Below are positions 9,976-21,186 of a DNA stretch of 64,000 nucleotides, in pieces. The position numbers and the translations under genes were made by a program. Position 1 is the first letter of the stretch. Each line of letters opens with the position of its first letter. The stretch comes from Diacronema lutheri (Eukaryota; Haptophyta; Pavlovophyceae; Pavlovales; Pavlovaceae). The notes below the pieces were generated by a model. It had not been told where the DNA came from. It was given only the letters and a program-made list of their open reading frames with translations, and made no database searches. Location: NCBI GenBank assembly GCA_019448385.1, contig JAGTXO010000019.1:1-64000 (forward strand). Direction: 5' to 3'.

Positions 9976-11075
9976 CCGGCAAGCAGAGCCTGCACGCAAA
10001 GGCCGCGCAGGGCCACCTCTTCCAATCCAGTACCAAAGCTGTCGAGCTGCGATATCCGTCGCGAGCGGAGCGCGCGCTTGCGGTGGAATGCCTGGCGACC
10101 GCAATTTACACCTGTGGATCGACGAACGAGGGCGCCGTGTTCAAAGCGGCGCAGGCGCACTGCACCTCCGCGTTGTTGGAGCGTTACTCACGGCCCTTTG
10201 GCGCTGGCGTGCCGCCGGAAATCAGCATCCCGTCGGCCGGTGCCTTCCGCAGCATCTCGCGCGCGGCCTCGGAGCAGCATGCTGCTGCGTCCATCGACGC
10301 GGCCGTGACGGGCAGGTCATCACGCGAAGCGGCGCGGGCAGGTGCGGGCACACGCCGCTGCGAGCACTCCTGCCACACGCTGCTCACCAGCGCGCCCCCT
10401 CGCCTTGTGCTCCCGCGTTTGCCGTGTGCAGAATCAGAGGAGGGCGCGCTGGCCGAAGCCGGGCTCGCGTCGCTACTCGCGCTCGAGTATCAGCGCCAGC
10501 GCCTGACGCCTCTCAGGTACGCTCGAACGCCGTCGCTTCTCCAGCTCACGCGCGCCTTTTGCGCCTCGAGCGCGAGGGGACCTTGCCCTGACCGCGCCGC
10601 CCCAATCTCCTCCCGTCGCGAAACGAGTGCATGCTGCGCACACGCATGTGCCTTTGCGCAGCCGCCCTACTACGCTTCCGCGCCTTGGCTCTTTCCAGGA
10701 GCCATGCACGGCGCCTCCGCGCTGCCTACCGCTGCGGTGCCAGCTGCAGCAGCCCGCGCTCCCACCGTCAACGCACGAACCGACGAGCTGCTGCAGCTTG
10801 CGAAAGAGGGCGGAGCTGCATATGTGCGGGGGCTCAATAAGGCAAACACGCGCAAGCTCGCGACAACGCTGTGCGTGCTCCAAAACAACAGGTCGCTCGA
10901 CCAGATCAAGGACGGTGTTGTCGCGGCGCTTGGCACAGCGCGGCCGAGCGATGAAGAGCTCGATGCGTCGCGATCGGAGAAGCGCGCGCGCAAGGAAGAG
11001 GGGAGGGGCGGAGGGGGGGGGAGGGGCGGAGGGGACAAGATAAACTCGCCGGCCGGGCCCACTCTGATGGCGTGA
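9825..11075 (+). CDS. Hypothetical QP-rich protein (uncertain)
   Basis: An open frame of 416 residues begins with the ATG at 9825, inside the QP-rich repeat. Its middle is low complexity. The last 120 residues look more like real protein: TDELLQLAKEGG, then VRGLNKANTRKLATTLCV and an acidic/basic tail (SDEELDASRSEKRARKEE). No family was recognised. The frame may be one exon of a larger gene, and a minus-strand reading of 10184-10387 also looks protein-like, so strand and limits are uncertain. Confidence 0.35.
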   Translation: MATLAASQPRLQQQSPSSQQPPPPSQQPQPSSLRPQPSSQQPQPPSQQPRAGKQSLHAKAAQGHLFQSSTKAVELRYPSRAERALAVECLATAIYTCGSTNEGAVFKAAQAHCTSALLERYSRPFGAGVPPEISIPSAGAFRSISRAASEQHAAASIDAAVTGRSSREAARAGAGTRRCEHSCHTLLTSAPPRLVLPRLPCAESEEGALAEAGLASLLALEYQRQRLTPLRYARTPSLLQLTRAFCASSARGPCPDRAAPISSRRETSACCAHACAFAQPPYYASAPWLFPGAMHGASALPTAAVPAAAARAPTVNARTDELLQLAKEGGAAYVRGLNKANTRKLATTLCVLQNNRSLDQIKDGVVAALGTARPSDEELDASRSEKRARKEEGRGGGGGRGGGDKINSPAGPTLMA

Positions 11076-11396
11076 TGGCTGACGCACGCCCGCCTCCAAT
11101 CATTGGTACTGCCCGGCGAGGGAGAGTCTCTGAGGTCGGCATGGACGGCTGCGTGTTCTTCCGTGATGCCGGTGATGACAACGATGCACACAGCCTCGAG
11201 AATCGAGTGCGCGGCCGTTTGCCACGGCGCGCTGCTCCGGGGGCACCGCCCTTGGGCACGGAGTGGCAGGCGCGACGCGCAGCGCGTGACACAGCCGCTG
11301 CGCCGACTGGACCACTGCCGGTCGCCGCCTGGACTGGCAGGCTGGCACTGCCCCGCGCCGTCCGGACCGCTGCCCGGCGCCGCACTCGTCGCGGTC
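11076..11396. other. Gap between the hypothetical gene and the TIR-like gene
   Basis: About 320 bp lie between a + strand stop and a - strand stop. One minus frame around 11100-11220 looks protein-like, but there is no start or partner exon, so no gene is called. Confidence 0.4.
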
Positions 11397-14300
11397 TCAC
11401 GCCGACCACTGCGAGAAGGCGGAGAGCGCCCGCCGCAGCGCCGCGCGCGTCTCGCGATTAAAGTAATCGACCGAGCCCTCGCCCTCGCCAAACGTGCTCG
11501 CGATCATCTGCAGGATGAGCGCGCGGTCGGCCTCAACGGACACGTCGGCCGTGCGCACGTCGAAGGCGGTGAGCAGCCGCAGCACGCCCGTGTAGTCGCG
11601 CTGCAACTCCGCGACGAGCCGGCGCTGCTCGTCGGGCGCGAGCGTCAGCTCGAGCGACACGCCGTCGTGCAGCGACTGGAGCAGCTCGAAGAGGCACCAG
11701 ATGCGTGTAAGGCTCACCGGCCTGTCCCACGGGTCGAGCACAAGCACGACCGAGCCGATCGCCTGCTCGACCGGCGCCACCTGCACGATGTCGGCCTCGA
11801 GGTCGTGCTGCCTGATCGAGAAGAGGTCGACCCACAGGTACGTGCTCGCCTCGTCGAGCGCGTGCATCGCAACGTATGCGCCGAGCGCGTCGCACAGCTT
11901 GACAAACGAGCACGCGTGCGCGTGCGAGACGAAGTGCGCCGCGCGCCCGACCGCCGGCATCGCGTCCTCGGTCACCGCCCAGCGCATCTGCTCGCACACG
12001 GACAGCCGCGTCACGCTCGTCACGCCGAGCACCAGCTCGCCGACCGACAGCGACGACGCGCCCGCATCGATGCGGTGCCAGCGCGCAAACTCCTTCAAAA
12101 AGCGCACCGACACGCCGAGCAGCATGTGCGGCGAGATCTCCACGTGCGCGGTCGGCTGCAGCTCGTGGCCGCAGCTGCCGCCGGCGCCGCCGGCGCCGCC
12201 GGCGCCGCCGCAGCTGCCGCCGCCCGCCGCACACGCGGCGGGGCCCCGCGCCAGCGCCGCGGCCTTTGCGACCGCCGCCGCGCCGGGCAACGGCCACGCC
12301 GCCGACGGCGCCGCCAACGCCGCCGGTGGCGGCGGCGGCGGCGACGCGAGGGCCGGCGCGGGCTGCGCGCCGCCGCCCGCGCCCGCCGCATCGCCGCGCG
12401 GCGCTCGGCGCCACGCGCACGATGGCGGCGCGGCTGGTGCGGCCGCGCCGGCTGACCACGCTCGCGCCGGCGCCGAGGCACCTCCCGGCGGCGCCGTGCG
12501 CGCGATGCGCCGCCAAAGCCGCGAGAAGACGGCGGACACTCGCCTCGCGCGCGGCGTGCGCTGGGGCCGCTCGCCGCGCTCGGGCGCGCCGCCGCCACGC
12601 GTCGACCCGTCGCCGCCGCCGCCGCCGCCGCCGCCGCCGTCATCGGCGGCGGCGGAGTGCGCGAGCGACGCGGCCGCCGAGGTGCGCGCGCCCGCGTTGC
12701 TCGCTCGAGCGCTCGCCGGCGCGGTGCGCGCGCCGGCGCGCGCCCGTCGCGCGTCGGCGAGCCGGTCGGCGTCGCCGGCGTCGCCGGCGGCGCCACCGAG
12801 CGCGCGACACGACCGCCGCGCTGGGAGCCCGGCTGGGTTCGGCGGCGTGCGCGTCGTACTGAGCGACAGCGCGCCAGGCGCGAGCGCACGCGCGCGCTCA
12901 AACGCGTCGGACGCGTCGGCGGCGCGCGCGCCGGCGAACGCGGCGGGCGACGCGCGCGCCGCGCCGAGCGGCGTAGCAAGCGCGGTGGGCGGCGGCGGTG
13001 GCGTCACGGGCGGCGGTGCGGCAAAGCGCGCCGTTCGCTGCGCAGGCCAGCGCGCAACGCGCCGCTGCTGTTCGACGCTCGCCCCGCCTTTGCCCGACGC
13101 AATGGGCGCAACGCCACCGCATCGGCCGCGACGGCCATCGGCCGCTCCGCCATCGCCCGCTCTGCCATCGCCCGCTCCGCCATCGCCCGCTCTGCCAACG
13201 CCCGCTCTGCCATCGCCCGCTCCGCCATCGCCCGCTCCGCCGGCGGCCGCTCCGCCGGCGGCCGCGCTGCCATCGCCGCTGCCGCGCGCAGCTGCGCCCG
13301 GCAGCGCGCCACCCGCGCCGCCGGCCGGCGCGTCACAGCCGCCGTCCGTCCGGCCGCCGTCCGAGCCCTCGTCCGAGCCCTCGTCCGAGCCCGCGTCCGA
13401 CTCGGCGTCGGACTCGGCATCGGACTCGTCGTCCGAGCCGAGGAGTTCCGACGTGCGCGCCGACATGTTTGACCGGACCTCCACCTCGACCGCGGGCGAG
13501 CGCGTGAACGCGCGCGCCCACGCGAACGCCTGCTCCGCCGCGCGCGCGCGCGCCTCGACGCGCGCCGCGCGCGCCGCGTGCAGCGCCGCCTCGAGCGCCG
13601 CCACCTGCGCGTCGGCCACCTCCTCCTGCGCGCGCGCGGCGTTGAACGCCGCGACGGGCGAGGCGCTCTGCGCGTGCGTGGCGCACGCGGCCAGCTGCGC
13701 GAGCAGCGCCGCCGACGGCGGCTGCGCCAGCCCAACCGCCGCGTCGGGGGCTGCGTCGAAGCGGCTCGCCGGCCGCGCCGTCGGTGACGGCGGCATCGCG
13801 CACGGCGACGGCGACGGCGACGGCGACGGCGGCGGCGTCTGCAGGAGCGGCACGCCACCGAGCGCGGCGGGCAGCGCGAGCACCGCAGGCGGCGCCGGCG
13901 GCGGTGCGGCGGGTGCCTGCGGCGGCGCGGGCGGCGGCGCGGGCGATGCGCAGCCGAAGGCACCGACGAAGCCGCCAACGCCGCCGGCGTTGCCATCGCT
14001 GGAGCCGACGCCGTCGCCGCCACTGCAGCCGCCATCGCCGACGCCGCCACCGCCATCGCCACCGCCACCGCCGCCACCGTTTGCCGCAGCGGCGGGCACG
14101 GTGGGCGCAAGCGGCGCCAGGGCTAACGGCTGCAGACCCCGGACGGAGCACCGCGCTCCGTCCGGGGCAAACGGCTGCAGACCCCGGACGGAGCACCGCG
14201 CTCCGTCCAAGGCAAGCGGCTGCAGACCCCGGACGGAGCACCGCGCTCCGTCCGGGGCAAACGGCTGCAGACCCCGGACGGAGCACCGCGCTCCGTCCGG

Positions 14301-15268
14301 GGCAAACGGCTGCAGACCCCGGACGGAGCACCGCGCTCCGTCCGGAGCTAACGGCTGCAGACCCCGGACGGAGCACCGCGCTCCGTCCGGAGCTAACGGC
14401 GAGCGCGCGCGCAGCGCGAGCGCACCAACCGGCAGCGCCGGCGCGCCCGCTGCCGCGCCGGGCGCGCCCGGGCGCGTGCCGGCCTCCGCGTGGCCCAGCG
14501 CGACGCCCACGGCGTCGACGGCGCGCGCGCTGGTCGCGCGCGCGCCGCCGCTCCGCGCGCCGCGCCGCGCAAGGCGCCAGACGGCCGCGGCCGCCGTCGC
14601 GAGCAGCCATGCGAGCGGCCCGCGTCGGAGCGGTGCGAGCGCGCCGGACTTGAGCACCGGACGGAGCGCGGCGGCGCGCGCGGCGGACGGCGCCGTCGCG
14701 AGCGTCATGCTGAGCACGAGGACGGGCAAGCGGACGACAAGCGATTGGCCCCACGTGTTGAGCGCAAAGTTTGCGGCGAAGAGCGCAGCCTCGGCGACGC
14801 AGCAGCGCCGGAGCGCAGCGCGCGCGCGCCGGATCGCCGCGCGCTCTGCCCCCGCCTCCACCGCCGCCTCCGCCGCCGCCTCCACCGCCGCCTCCACCGC
14901 CGCCTCCGCCTCCGCCTCCACCGCCGCCTCCGCCTCCGCCTCCGCCTCCGCCTCCGCTGTCAGCAACTCCGGTGCGCACGCCGTCGGCGCCGACAGCGTC
15001 GCGCCGCCCGCCTCCGCCGCGGCGGCCACCGGCCCCGACACGGCGCCCTTGGCGCGCAGCGCCAGCGCCGCGCCGCCAAGCCGCGCCGTCGAAGCTGCGC
15101 GCCACCGCCCGCCGCCGCCGGCCGCGCGCAGCGTGTCGCCGAGCTCCGCGACGGCGAGCGCGAGGATCAGCGCGAGCACGGCGGAGGAGAGGAGGCACGT
15201 GAGGCGCGCCACCGCGCGCAGCGAGCCTGCGCGCGCGCGCCGTGGGTGGGTGGTTTGGGGCGGGCGGA

Positions 15269-15299
<31 letters not shown>

Positions 15300-17309
15300 C
15301 GCGCGTTCGGCGACGCGCGCGAATGGCGCGGCGCTCCCGTTGGCCCGGCGCGGCGCGGCACGCGCCTCGTATCGCCACGATCGAGATGACCATCTGCACA
15401 GTCCAAGGCGGGCCGACGAGCAGCAGCGACCAGCAGAGCGCGGCGAGCAGACGGCGGCGCGCAGACACCTCGCAGCAGCGCGCGTCAGCGTGCGCGCGCC
15501 CATCGTACGCCGCGCCGCCGCCACGCGCCGCGCCGCGTTCGCCGCCGTCGCCGTCGGCGCCGTCGCCGCCGCCGTCGCCGCCGTCGCCGTCGCCGTCGCC
15601 GCCGCCGGCGGTGGGCGCGACGGCCGCGCGCGCGCGCGGAGGCGGCGGCGGCAGCGCGCGCGGCTTCTTGCCGCGCGCCCACCGCTGGCTCGCGCGCAGC
15701 GCGAGCAGCGCAAACGCCGCGGTGAGCAGCGCGTCGCACGACGAGCGCGCGACGACGAGCGCGTCGTAGTGCAGCTCGGGCAGCGCGGCGGGGAAGGCGC
15801 CGTACGTGAAGGCGAAGACGAGGCTGAGGAGGAGGGCGAGCGCGTCGCCGAGCGCGAGCGTCGCTGAGACGGGCGCCTCGCCCGCGTCGAGCAGCCGCGC
15901 GGCGAGCATAACCTGCGGGGCGCGCGGCGCGGCGGCGCGGCGCGCGCGCGGCGCTCGACGGTTGGGTGGAGGGCGCTCGACGGTTGGGCGGTTGGCGCTC
16001 GACGGTTGGGCGGAGGGCGCTCGACGGTTGGGCGGAGGGCGCTCGACGGTTGGGCGGTTGGCGCTCGAAGGTTGGGCGGAGGGCGCGCGCGCGTGGCGCG
16101 GGGGCCGGCGGCTCAACGCCGCCAGGCCCCGATCGGCACGATGGCGGCCGCTCCCGATCGACACGATGGCGGCCGCTCCCGATAGGCACGATGGCGGCCG
16201 CTCCCGATCGGCACGATGGCCCCGATCGGCACGATGGCCCCGATCGGCACGATGGCGGCCGCTCCCGATCGGCACGATGGCGGCCGCTCCCCACCCACCG
16301 CGCGACACGCCGCATTTGGCCGCGTCGGCGCGTCGGCCGCGCGCGGCAGGCGACGCACGCGCGCACCGCCGGCGCATGGCGGCGCCAACGGCGCCGGGCC
16401 CACGCCGGTGCGCGCATGCGCGCGCGGCAGCCGCGCGCGGCGGGCGGTGGGCGCGGGATGGCGCAGCGCCGGCGCGCGCGCAACGTGCCCGCCGCGCCCA
16501 TTCGGGCGCGCGGCGCGCGCGGCGCCCGGGGCCCCGCGCGGGCGCACCTGCGCCTCGAGAAGCAGCGCGCAAACGCCGCCGAACAGCACGCACGCGGGTC
16601 GCTGCGCGTAGAGCCAGTACGTGAGCCACGGGTTGGGCGTGGGCGCGACAGTCACGCGTAGGCCGTGCGGCGTGCGTTCGCGCTCGCCCACGCCGCTCTC
16701 CTCGGGCCAACCGCCCGCCGCTCCGTGGAAGATGCGCGTCTTCGCGTCGAAGCGCGGATCGATGGCGCGCGCCCACTCCATCGCGCGCCGCGACGTCACG
16801 TCGACGGCGAGCAGGCGCGTGTGGCGCGCGTCGCCGTCCCACCAGGCGAGCGCGTGCCCACCCGGCACCCACCCAAGCGGCCCCGCCGGCTGCTGCAGCG
16901 GGTACGAGACGCGCAGCACAACGTAAGCGACGCACCCCGCGGCTTTGGCCGCACGTGCGTACGTCTCGGGCGAGCAGAGGTTGAGCGGCGAGAGGTGGAG
17001 GCAGACGGCGCCAGCAAAGCCACGGCCATCGTTTGCAACGAGCTGCGGCGCGCAGCGCGCGCCCGGCGAACTGCGAAAGTCCGCGTCGCCCGCGAGCGCG
17101 AGCGGGCCAGCGACCTCACGCGCGCCGCGGCCGGCCGCGTCGCCGAGCGCGACGTCGCCGCTCTCGCTGGCGACGTACGACCAGGCGAAGGCCGGCGCGT
17201 CCAGAGTGAGCAACGGCGCGCCGCTCGCCGACGTCACGCGCAGCTGCGCGCGCGCGCAGCCGGCGAGCAGCACGAGCAGGCCCGCCGCGCGCGGCGGGCC
17301 CGGGCGCAT
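11397..17309 (-). CDS. Multi-pass membrane protein with ectodomain and C-terminal TIR-like domain
   Basis: The ATG at 17309 opens a signal peptide (MRPGPPRAAGLLVLLAGCA), then an ectodomain of about 240 residues ending in a hydrophobic segment. Exon 1 (17309-16548) ends CAG|GTGCGC and joins in phase 0 to exon 2 at 15912 (CAG|GTTATG). Exon 2 and later frames hold further hydrophobic segments near 15890, 15740, 15420, 15200, 14780, 14710 and 14610, giving about seven or eight passes. A long Pro/Ala/Gly-rich linker with six 15-residue repeats follows. The last 190 residues contain FVSHAHACSFVKLCDALG, YLWVDLFSIRQ, VLVLDPWD and RIWCLFELL, a TIR-like pattern common in algae and oomycetes (inference). 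The ending at 11397 (TGA) is clear; junctions between 15400 and 15200 are not resolved. Function is unknown; a membrane receptor or sensor is plausible. Confidence 0.75.
14122..14398 (-). repeat. Six 45-bp coding repeats, each with a perfect hairpin
   Basis: The 45-bp unit keeps frame and encodes 15 residues (PDGARCSVRGLQPFA and variants) in the linker of the TIR-like protein. Each unit contains the inverted repeat CCCCGGACGGAG / CTCCGTCCGGGG, 12-nt arms separated by 7 nt. Confidence 0.9.
15269..15294 (-). repeat. 26-nt homopolymer (C on the sense strand) before a 3' splice site
   Basis: A G run on + is a C run in the sense of the TIR-like gene. It sits about 40 nt before the candidate acceptor GCGCGCAG at 15227 that precedes a membrane segment. 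Confidence 0.8.
15955..16285. repeat. Two adjacent minisatellites in intron 1 of the TIR-like gene
   Basis: 15955-16085 is built from GCTCGACGGTTGGGCGG with spacer variants. 16131-16285 is built from units containing GATCGGCACGATGGCGGCCG. Both lie between the donor at 16547 and the acceptor at 15913. Confidence 0.85.
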
Positions 17310-17702
17310 GACTCTATCTTGCTCCCCCTGAAGGGGCGACGAAAGGGCGAGGCACACCGCCGCTTTAAGCGGCGTTGGTTTCATTGGCGCCCGCTCGTGC
17401 CGCTGTGATGACATTGGCCAAAGACTTGTGAAACGTACAGTCTGCCCCCATGGGCCCTTCCGGGTCCTTTGTAAAGCGTCGTGCTTGCCGCGCGCTGCGC
17501 GGGCATTGGACGTTCGGCCGCCGCACGGCCGAGGTGCGCCGCCTCATCCGTGGGCGTGCCCGCGTGGGTACGCGCGGCGGCGGCCGCGCCTCGCGCACTG
17601 CTGCGGCTCGGCCGGGCCTGTTTCGGGCGCGGCGGCGCGGCGCGCGTGCTCGGGCTCGCCGAGCCGCACGGAGGTATCGTATAGACACGGTAAACCCGGA
17701 GG

Positions 17703-17739
<37 letters not shown>

Positions 17740-19237
17740 CCACCATCCCCCCCCCCCCCCCCCCCCCCCCCCCCGTTCGGCCGGCGGCGTGTTGCGTGCT
17801 CGAGCATGCGTTCACCGCCGCGACGCACGCATGCTGCCGAGCTAGGGCTCATCACGGGCGGCACCATGGCCGCCGCGCACTCGCTCTCCGCGCCCGTCGC
17901 CGCCGCGAGGCTCTCCGCGTTTGGCAGCGACGGACGGCGACGTCTACAAGGCGACTTCGGCGCGGTCATGTGTTTGTCCCATGCTTGTCGCCTTGTCCAC
18001 CGCACCGACAGCGCTGGCGTGCGCCACGAGTGACGCTCGCCGGCGACCATGCCGCGCGACCGGCTCGCCCGGTGCGCAGAGGGCGGCGATCGACGGGGGC
18101 GCACCGACGTGCGGCTGCGTGTGCGCTGCCGGCCGAGCCGCCGCTCGCCCGCGTTGGCCGATCCCCACAGACTCGCGTCGCCCTCCGCCGACGCACAACC
18201 GGCGCGCTCGCGCGCGCGTGCGCGCAGCTCGGCGGCCATGGCGGCCGCGACGTGCGTGCTCATCTCGCGCTCGATCTCGTCGGCGTGCGCGGCAATCCGG
18301 TCGGCCGTCGAGTTGCTCGCGCCGCCCAAAGGAGCGGCCGTGCCGGCTGCGCCCACCACGGCAGCCGCCGCGCGCGGGCGCGGCCTGGCAATGGCTGCAC
18401 GCGACTGCGCGGCTACAAACGCCGCCACGCGGCGCTCGTGCTCGCGCAGCAGCGCGAGCGCGTGGTGCGCAAGCACGTCCACTTGCGACGTGACGCCATC
18501 GCACGGGACACGTTGCCGTTTGGATCGCCGCCCGCGCCGACCGCCGCTGGATGCACGCGCGGCGCATAGAGCGCGTTTTGCTCGAGCTTCGTAGCGGGAT
18601 CGCTGAGGCGTGAACGCCGTCCGAGCGCGACCGCAGCGGCCCGGCGTGTAGCTCGCCGCTCGTAAGCGGATCGCCGGCGGACGCCACTGGGCGCGCGCGC
18701 CTCGCCAGCAACGTTGATGCCATGCAGCCGTCTGCAAGGGCCAGCGGACGGCCAGCAGACGTATGCACGCGCTTGGATCCGAGCGAGCCCGCGTCCTCTA
18801 GGCGTGACAGCGGCGAGCGCGCGCGCATTGGATCGACGTCGTGCGGCCGGTCGCACGCGCCGCCGGCTGCGTCGAACGCGCCACCGCCTTGCGCCTCGCG
18901 GCCACCGGCGCCACCATCGAGCACCGCGCTCGCAGCGCCGATGCGCGTGGCGGCGGCCGTTGCGCTCGCGCTAACGCGCGCGAGCTGCAAGCCCCTTTGC
19001 GATATCAAGGGCTCGACAAAACGCGCCTCGCGGCAACTAGGCAAGTATTCACGCCTCGCTTGCGCGGCTGCGCTGCCCGGCGTTGATGCGCAGAGGTCAA
19101 ACAAAGGGCCGTTTTCACCAACGACAAGTCCGTCGGCCGTGACGCCACGTTGCGCGCGACTGTACGCAGTCGCATCCCCCCCGGACGGGCGGACGCTAAC
19201 GCTCCTGCTTACAGAGGCCCATCCGGAACGCTTGCTC
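17310..19237. other. 1.9-kb region without a confident gene; holds two long C tracts
   Basis: A small palindrome (GCCGCT...AGCGGC) lies near 17361-17376. Two C tracts fill 17704-17774. From 17800 to 19266 the minus strand has open but weak frames, one with a helical-looking stretch (DVLAHHALALLREHERRV) near 18490-18420. The plus strand has a short frame starting MAAAHSLSAP at 17866. No family was recognised and no consistent splice model was found, so at most a fast-evolving gene is present. Confidence 0.45.
17704..17774 (+). repeat. Paired poly-C tracts (33 and 28 nt)
   Basis: Two C homopolymers are separated by TCCCCACCAT. No acceptor or gene partner could be assigned. Exact lengths are likely unreliable in any assembly. 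Confidence 0.85.
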
Positions 19238-20721
19238 TCAATCGCTCCGCCGAAAAATAATTGCAAAGCATTTGCGGTGTACGATGCTCGGGCCCGACTC
19301 GTTGTACTCCTGCCTCGAGATCCAATTCTGCTGGAAGGTAGATGTCGACAACAACATCGAGCCGCCGATCCACACCGAGCACGTGCGCTCGGGCGGCGCG
19401 ATGATCTTCACCTTCAAGCTCGACGGCGCGAGCGCGGAGATCTCCTTGCTCATGCGATCGGCGAAGCCTCTAAACATGGTCGTGCCGCCCGACAGGACGA
19501 TGTTTGAGTACATGTCCTTGCGGAGGTCGATTTCGCACTTCATAATCGAGTTGTACACCAGCTCGTGCACGCCCAGCGGCTCCATGCCGAGCAACGACGG
19601 CTTAAAAAGCGCCTCGACGCAGCGGAAGCGCTGGTCGCCGATCGTGAGGAGCTGGCCGTCGGGCAGCTCGTACGACTTCTCGAGGGATGAGGAGGAGGCG
19701 GCAATGGCCATCTCTTTGTCAAAGTCGAGCGCGACGTACGCCAGCTTTTCCTTGATGTCGCGCACGATCTCGCGCTCGCGGCTCGTCGTGAACCTGTGGC
19801 CACGCTCAGTGAGCAACCGCGCCATCCAGTCGGTCAGGTCGCAGCCGGCGAGGTCGAGGCGGAGGATGGCGTGCGGCAGCACGTAGCCCTCGTAGACTGG
19901 GACCACGTGCGAGACGCCGTCGCCCGAGTCCATCACGATGCCCGTCGTGCGGCCCGACGCGAAGATAGCGAGGACGGGCGCGATGGCCACGTACATGGCG
20001 GGCACATTGAACGTCTCAAACATGATCTGCGTCATCTTCATGCGGTTGGCCTTGGGGTTGGACGGCGCGTCGATGAGCAGCACCGGGTGCTCCTCAGGCG
20101 CGATGCGCAGCTTGTTGTAGAAGGTGTAATGCCAGATCTTCTCCATGTCGTCCCAGTTGGTCACAATGCCGCGCCCTGCGCGAGACGCGCGCAGGGAGGC
20201 GCGGGCGAAAACGGCGGGAACGGGCGCGCACGCGCGAACGAACAAGGGCGAGCGGGCAACGGTGGGGGCGGAGCAGGCGTCAGCAATGCGCGCGCACAAA
20301 GCGGCGTCGCAAACGGGCAGGCCGGCGGCGCGCGCGGCGCGCGCGCCGCTTGGCGTGTGCCGGGCGCACGTGCCCGCCCGTGCTGCTCGCGCACGAGGCG
20401 CGAGCAGCGCCGGCGGGCGCACGGCATCGCGTAGCGCGCGATGCGCGCGGCGAACGCGCTTGCGAGCGCGAGTGCACGGCGTGGCGTAGCGCGTGGCGCG
20501 CGAGCCGCCGTGTGGCACGCACCGAGCGGGTAAACGAGCGTGCGGGTGGCGCGCCTGGACTGCGCCTCGTCGCCCACGTATGAGACATTGTCGACCATTG
20601 AAGGGCGAGCGATGATCGACGGGAACACGACGCGCGGCGCCTCGTCCCCCGCAAAGCCCGCCTTGAACATGCCCGAGCCGCAGTCGATCACGAGCGCAGC
20701 GACTGCATCGTCCGATGCCAT
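19238..20721 (-). CDS. ACT: Actin, two exons, with shortened D-loop and C-terminal tail
   Basis: Exon 1 is 20721-20523 (start [13 protein letters not shown]) and exon 2 is 20175-19238. The donor CTCG|GTGCGT and acceptor CGCGCAG|GG join in frame as [13 protein letters not shown]. The product is 378 residues. Both phosphate loops ([27 protein letters not shown]) and most of the fold match conventional actin. Three differences stand out. Between ARP and SYVGDEA only six residues (SMVDNV) replace the usual thirteen of the DNase I-binding loop. The C-terminus runs past KCF with AIIFRRSD. Several subdomain 4 and 1 positions differ ([18 protein letters not shown]). Actin forms cytoplasmic filaments; the D-loop makes longitudinal contacts, so polymer behaviour may be altered (inference). 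An in-frame upstream ATG at 20799 would add 26 residues but is unlikely. Confidence 0.95.
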
Positions 20722-21062
20722 CGAGATATATTTTTGGAACGGGCGAAACTTCGGTTTATCTTTCATTCGAATATGCAGTTTAAGATCGTGAAGAGGCATG
20801 GTACCACGTTTCGCGCCTCCCGCCTGAAAGCCGCACGAGAGCGAAACCCCCCCTACGCCGCCACCGCACCACCAAAACAGCGCCCACCGGCCCCCTGCGC
20901 CATGAGCGCCACCTCAAGCGAGCGCACGGAGAAGACGCTGCGCGCGGGCGCGCATGGAGGCGCGCAGCGTGAGCGGATGGACGAATTGTATGTATGGCGT
21001 CGACCCTGAGACGCCATCGTGTAAACGATCAAAGTAATAAGACGAGAGATCTCGACGCAACA

Positions 21063-21172
21063 TCGACGGGAACACGACGCGCGGCGTCTCGTCCCCCGCG
21101 AAGCTCATGCACATGCCCGAGCCGTAGTCGATCACGAGCGCAGCGACCTCATCGTCCGATGCATACTTCGCG
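21063..21172 (-). pseudogene. Decayed copy of the actin exon 1 start
   Basis: About 105 bp closely matches the first actin exon at nucleotide level (codons for [16 protein letters not shown] and ETPRVVFP). The start codon context is lost, one codon is missing where KAGF should be (reads CMSFAG), and the similarity stops after VVFPSM. It lies 340 bp upstream of the intact gene in the same orientation, so it looks like a partial tandem duplicate. Confidence 0.85.
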
Positions 21173-21186
21173 AGTGCTTTGCGCGG

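Noticed and set aside
11701-15867. 1388-residue plus-strand frame
   Set aside because: It is antisense to the TIR-like gene and almost entirely Ala/Ser/Pro low complexity, as expected for the opposite strand of GC-rich coding DNA.
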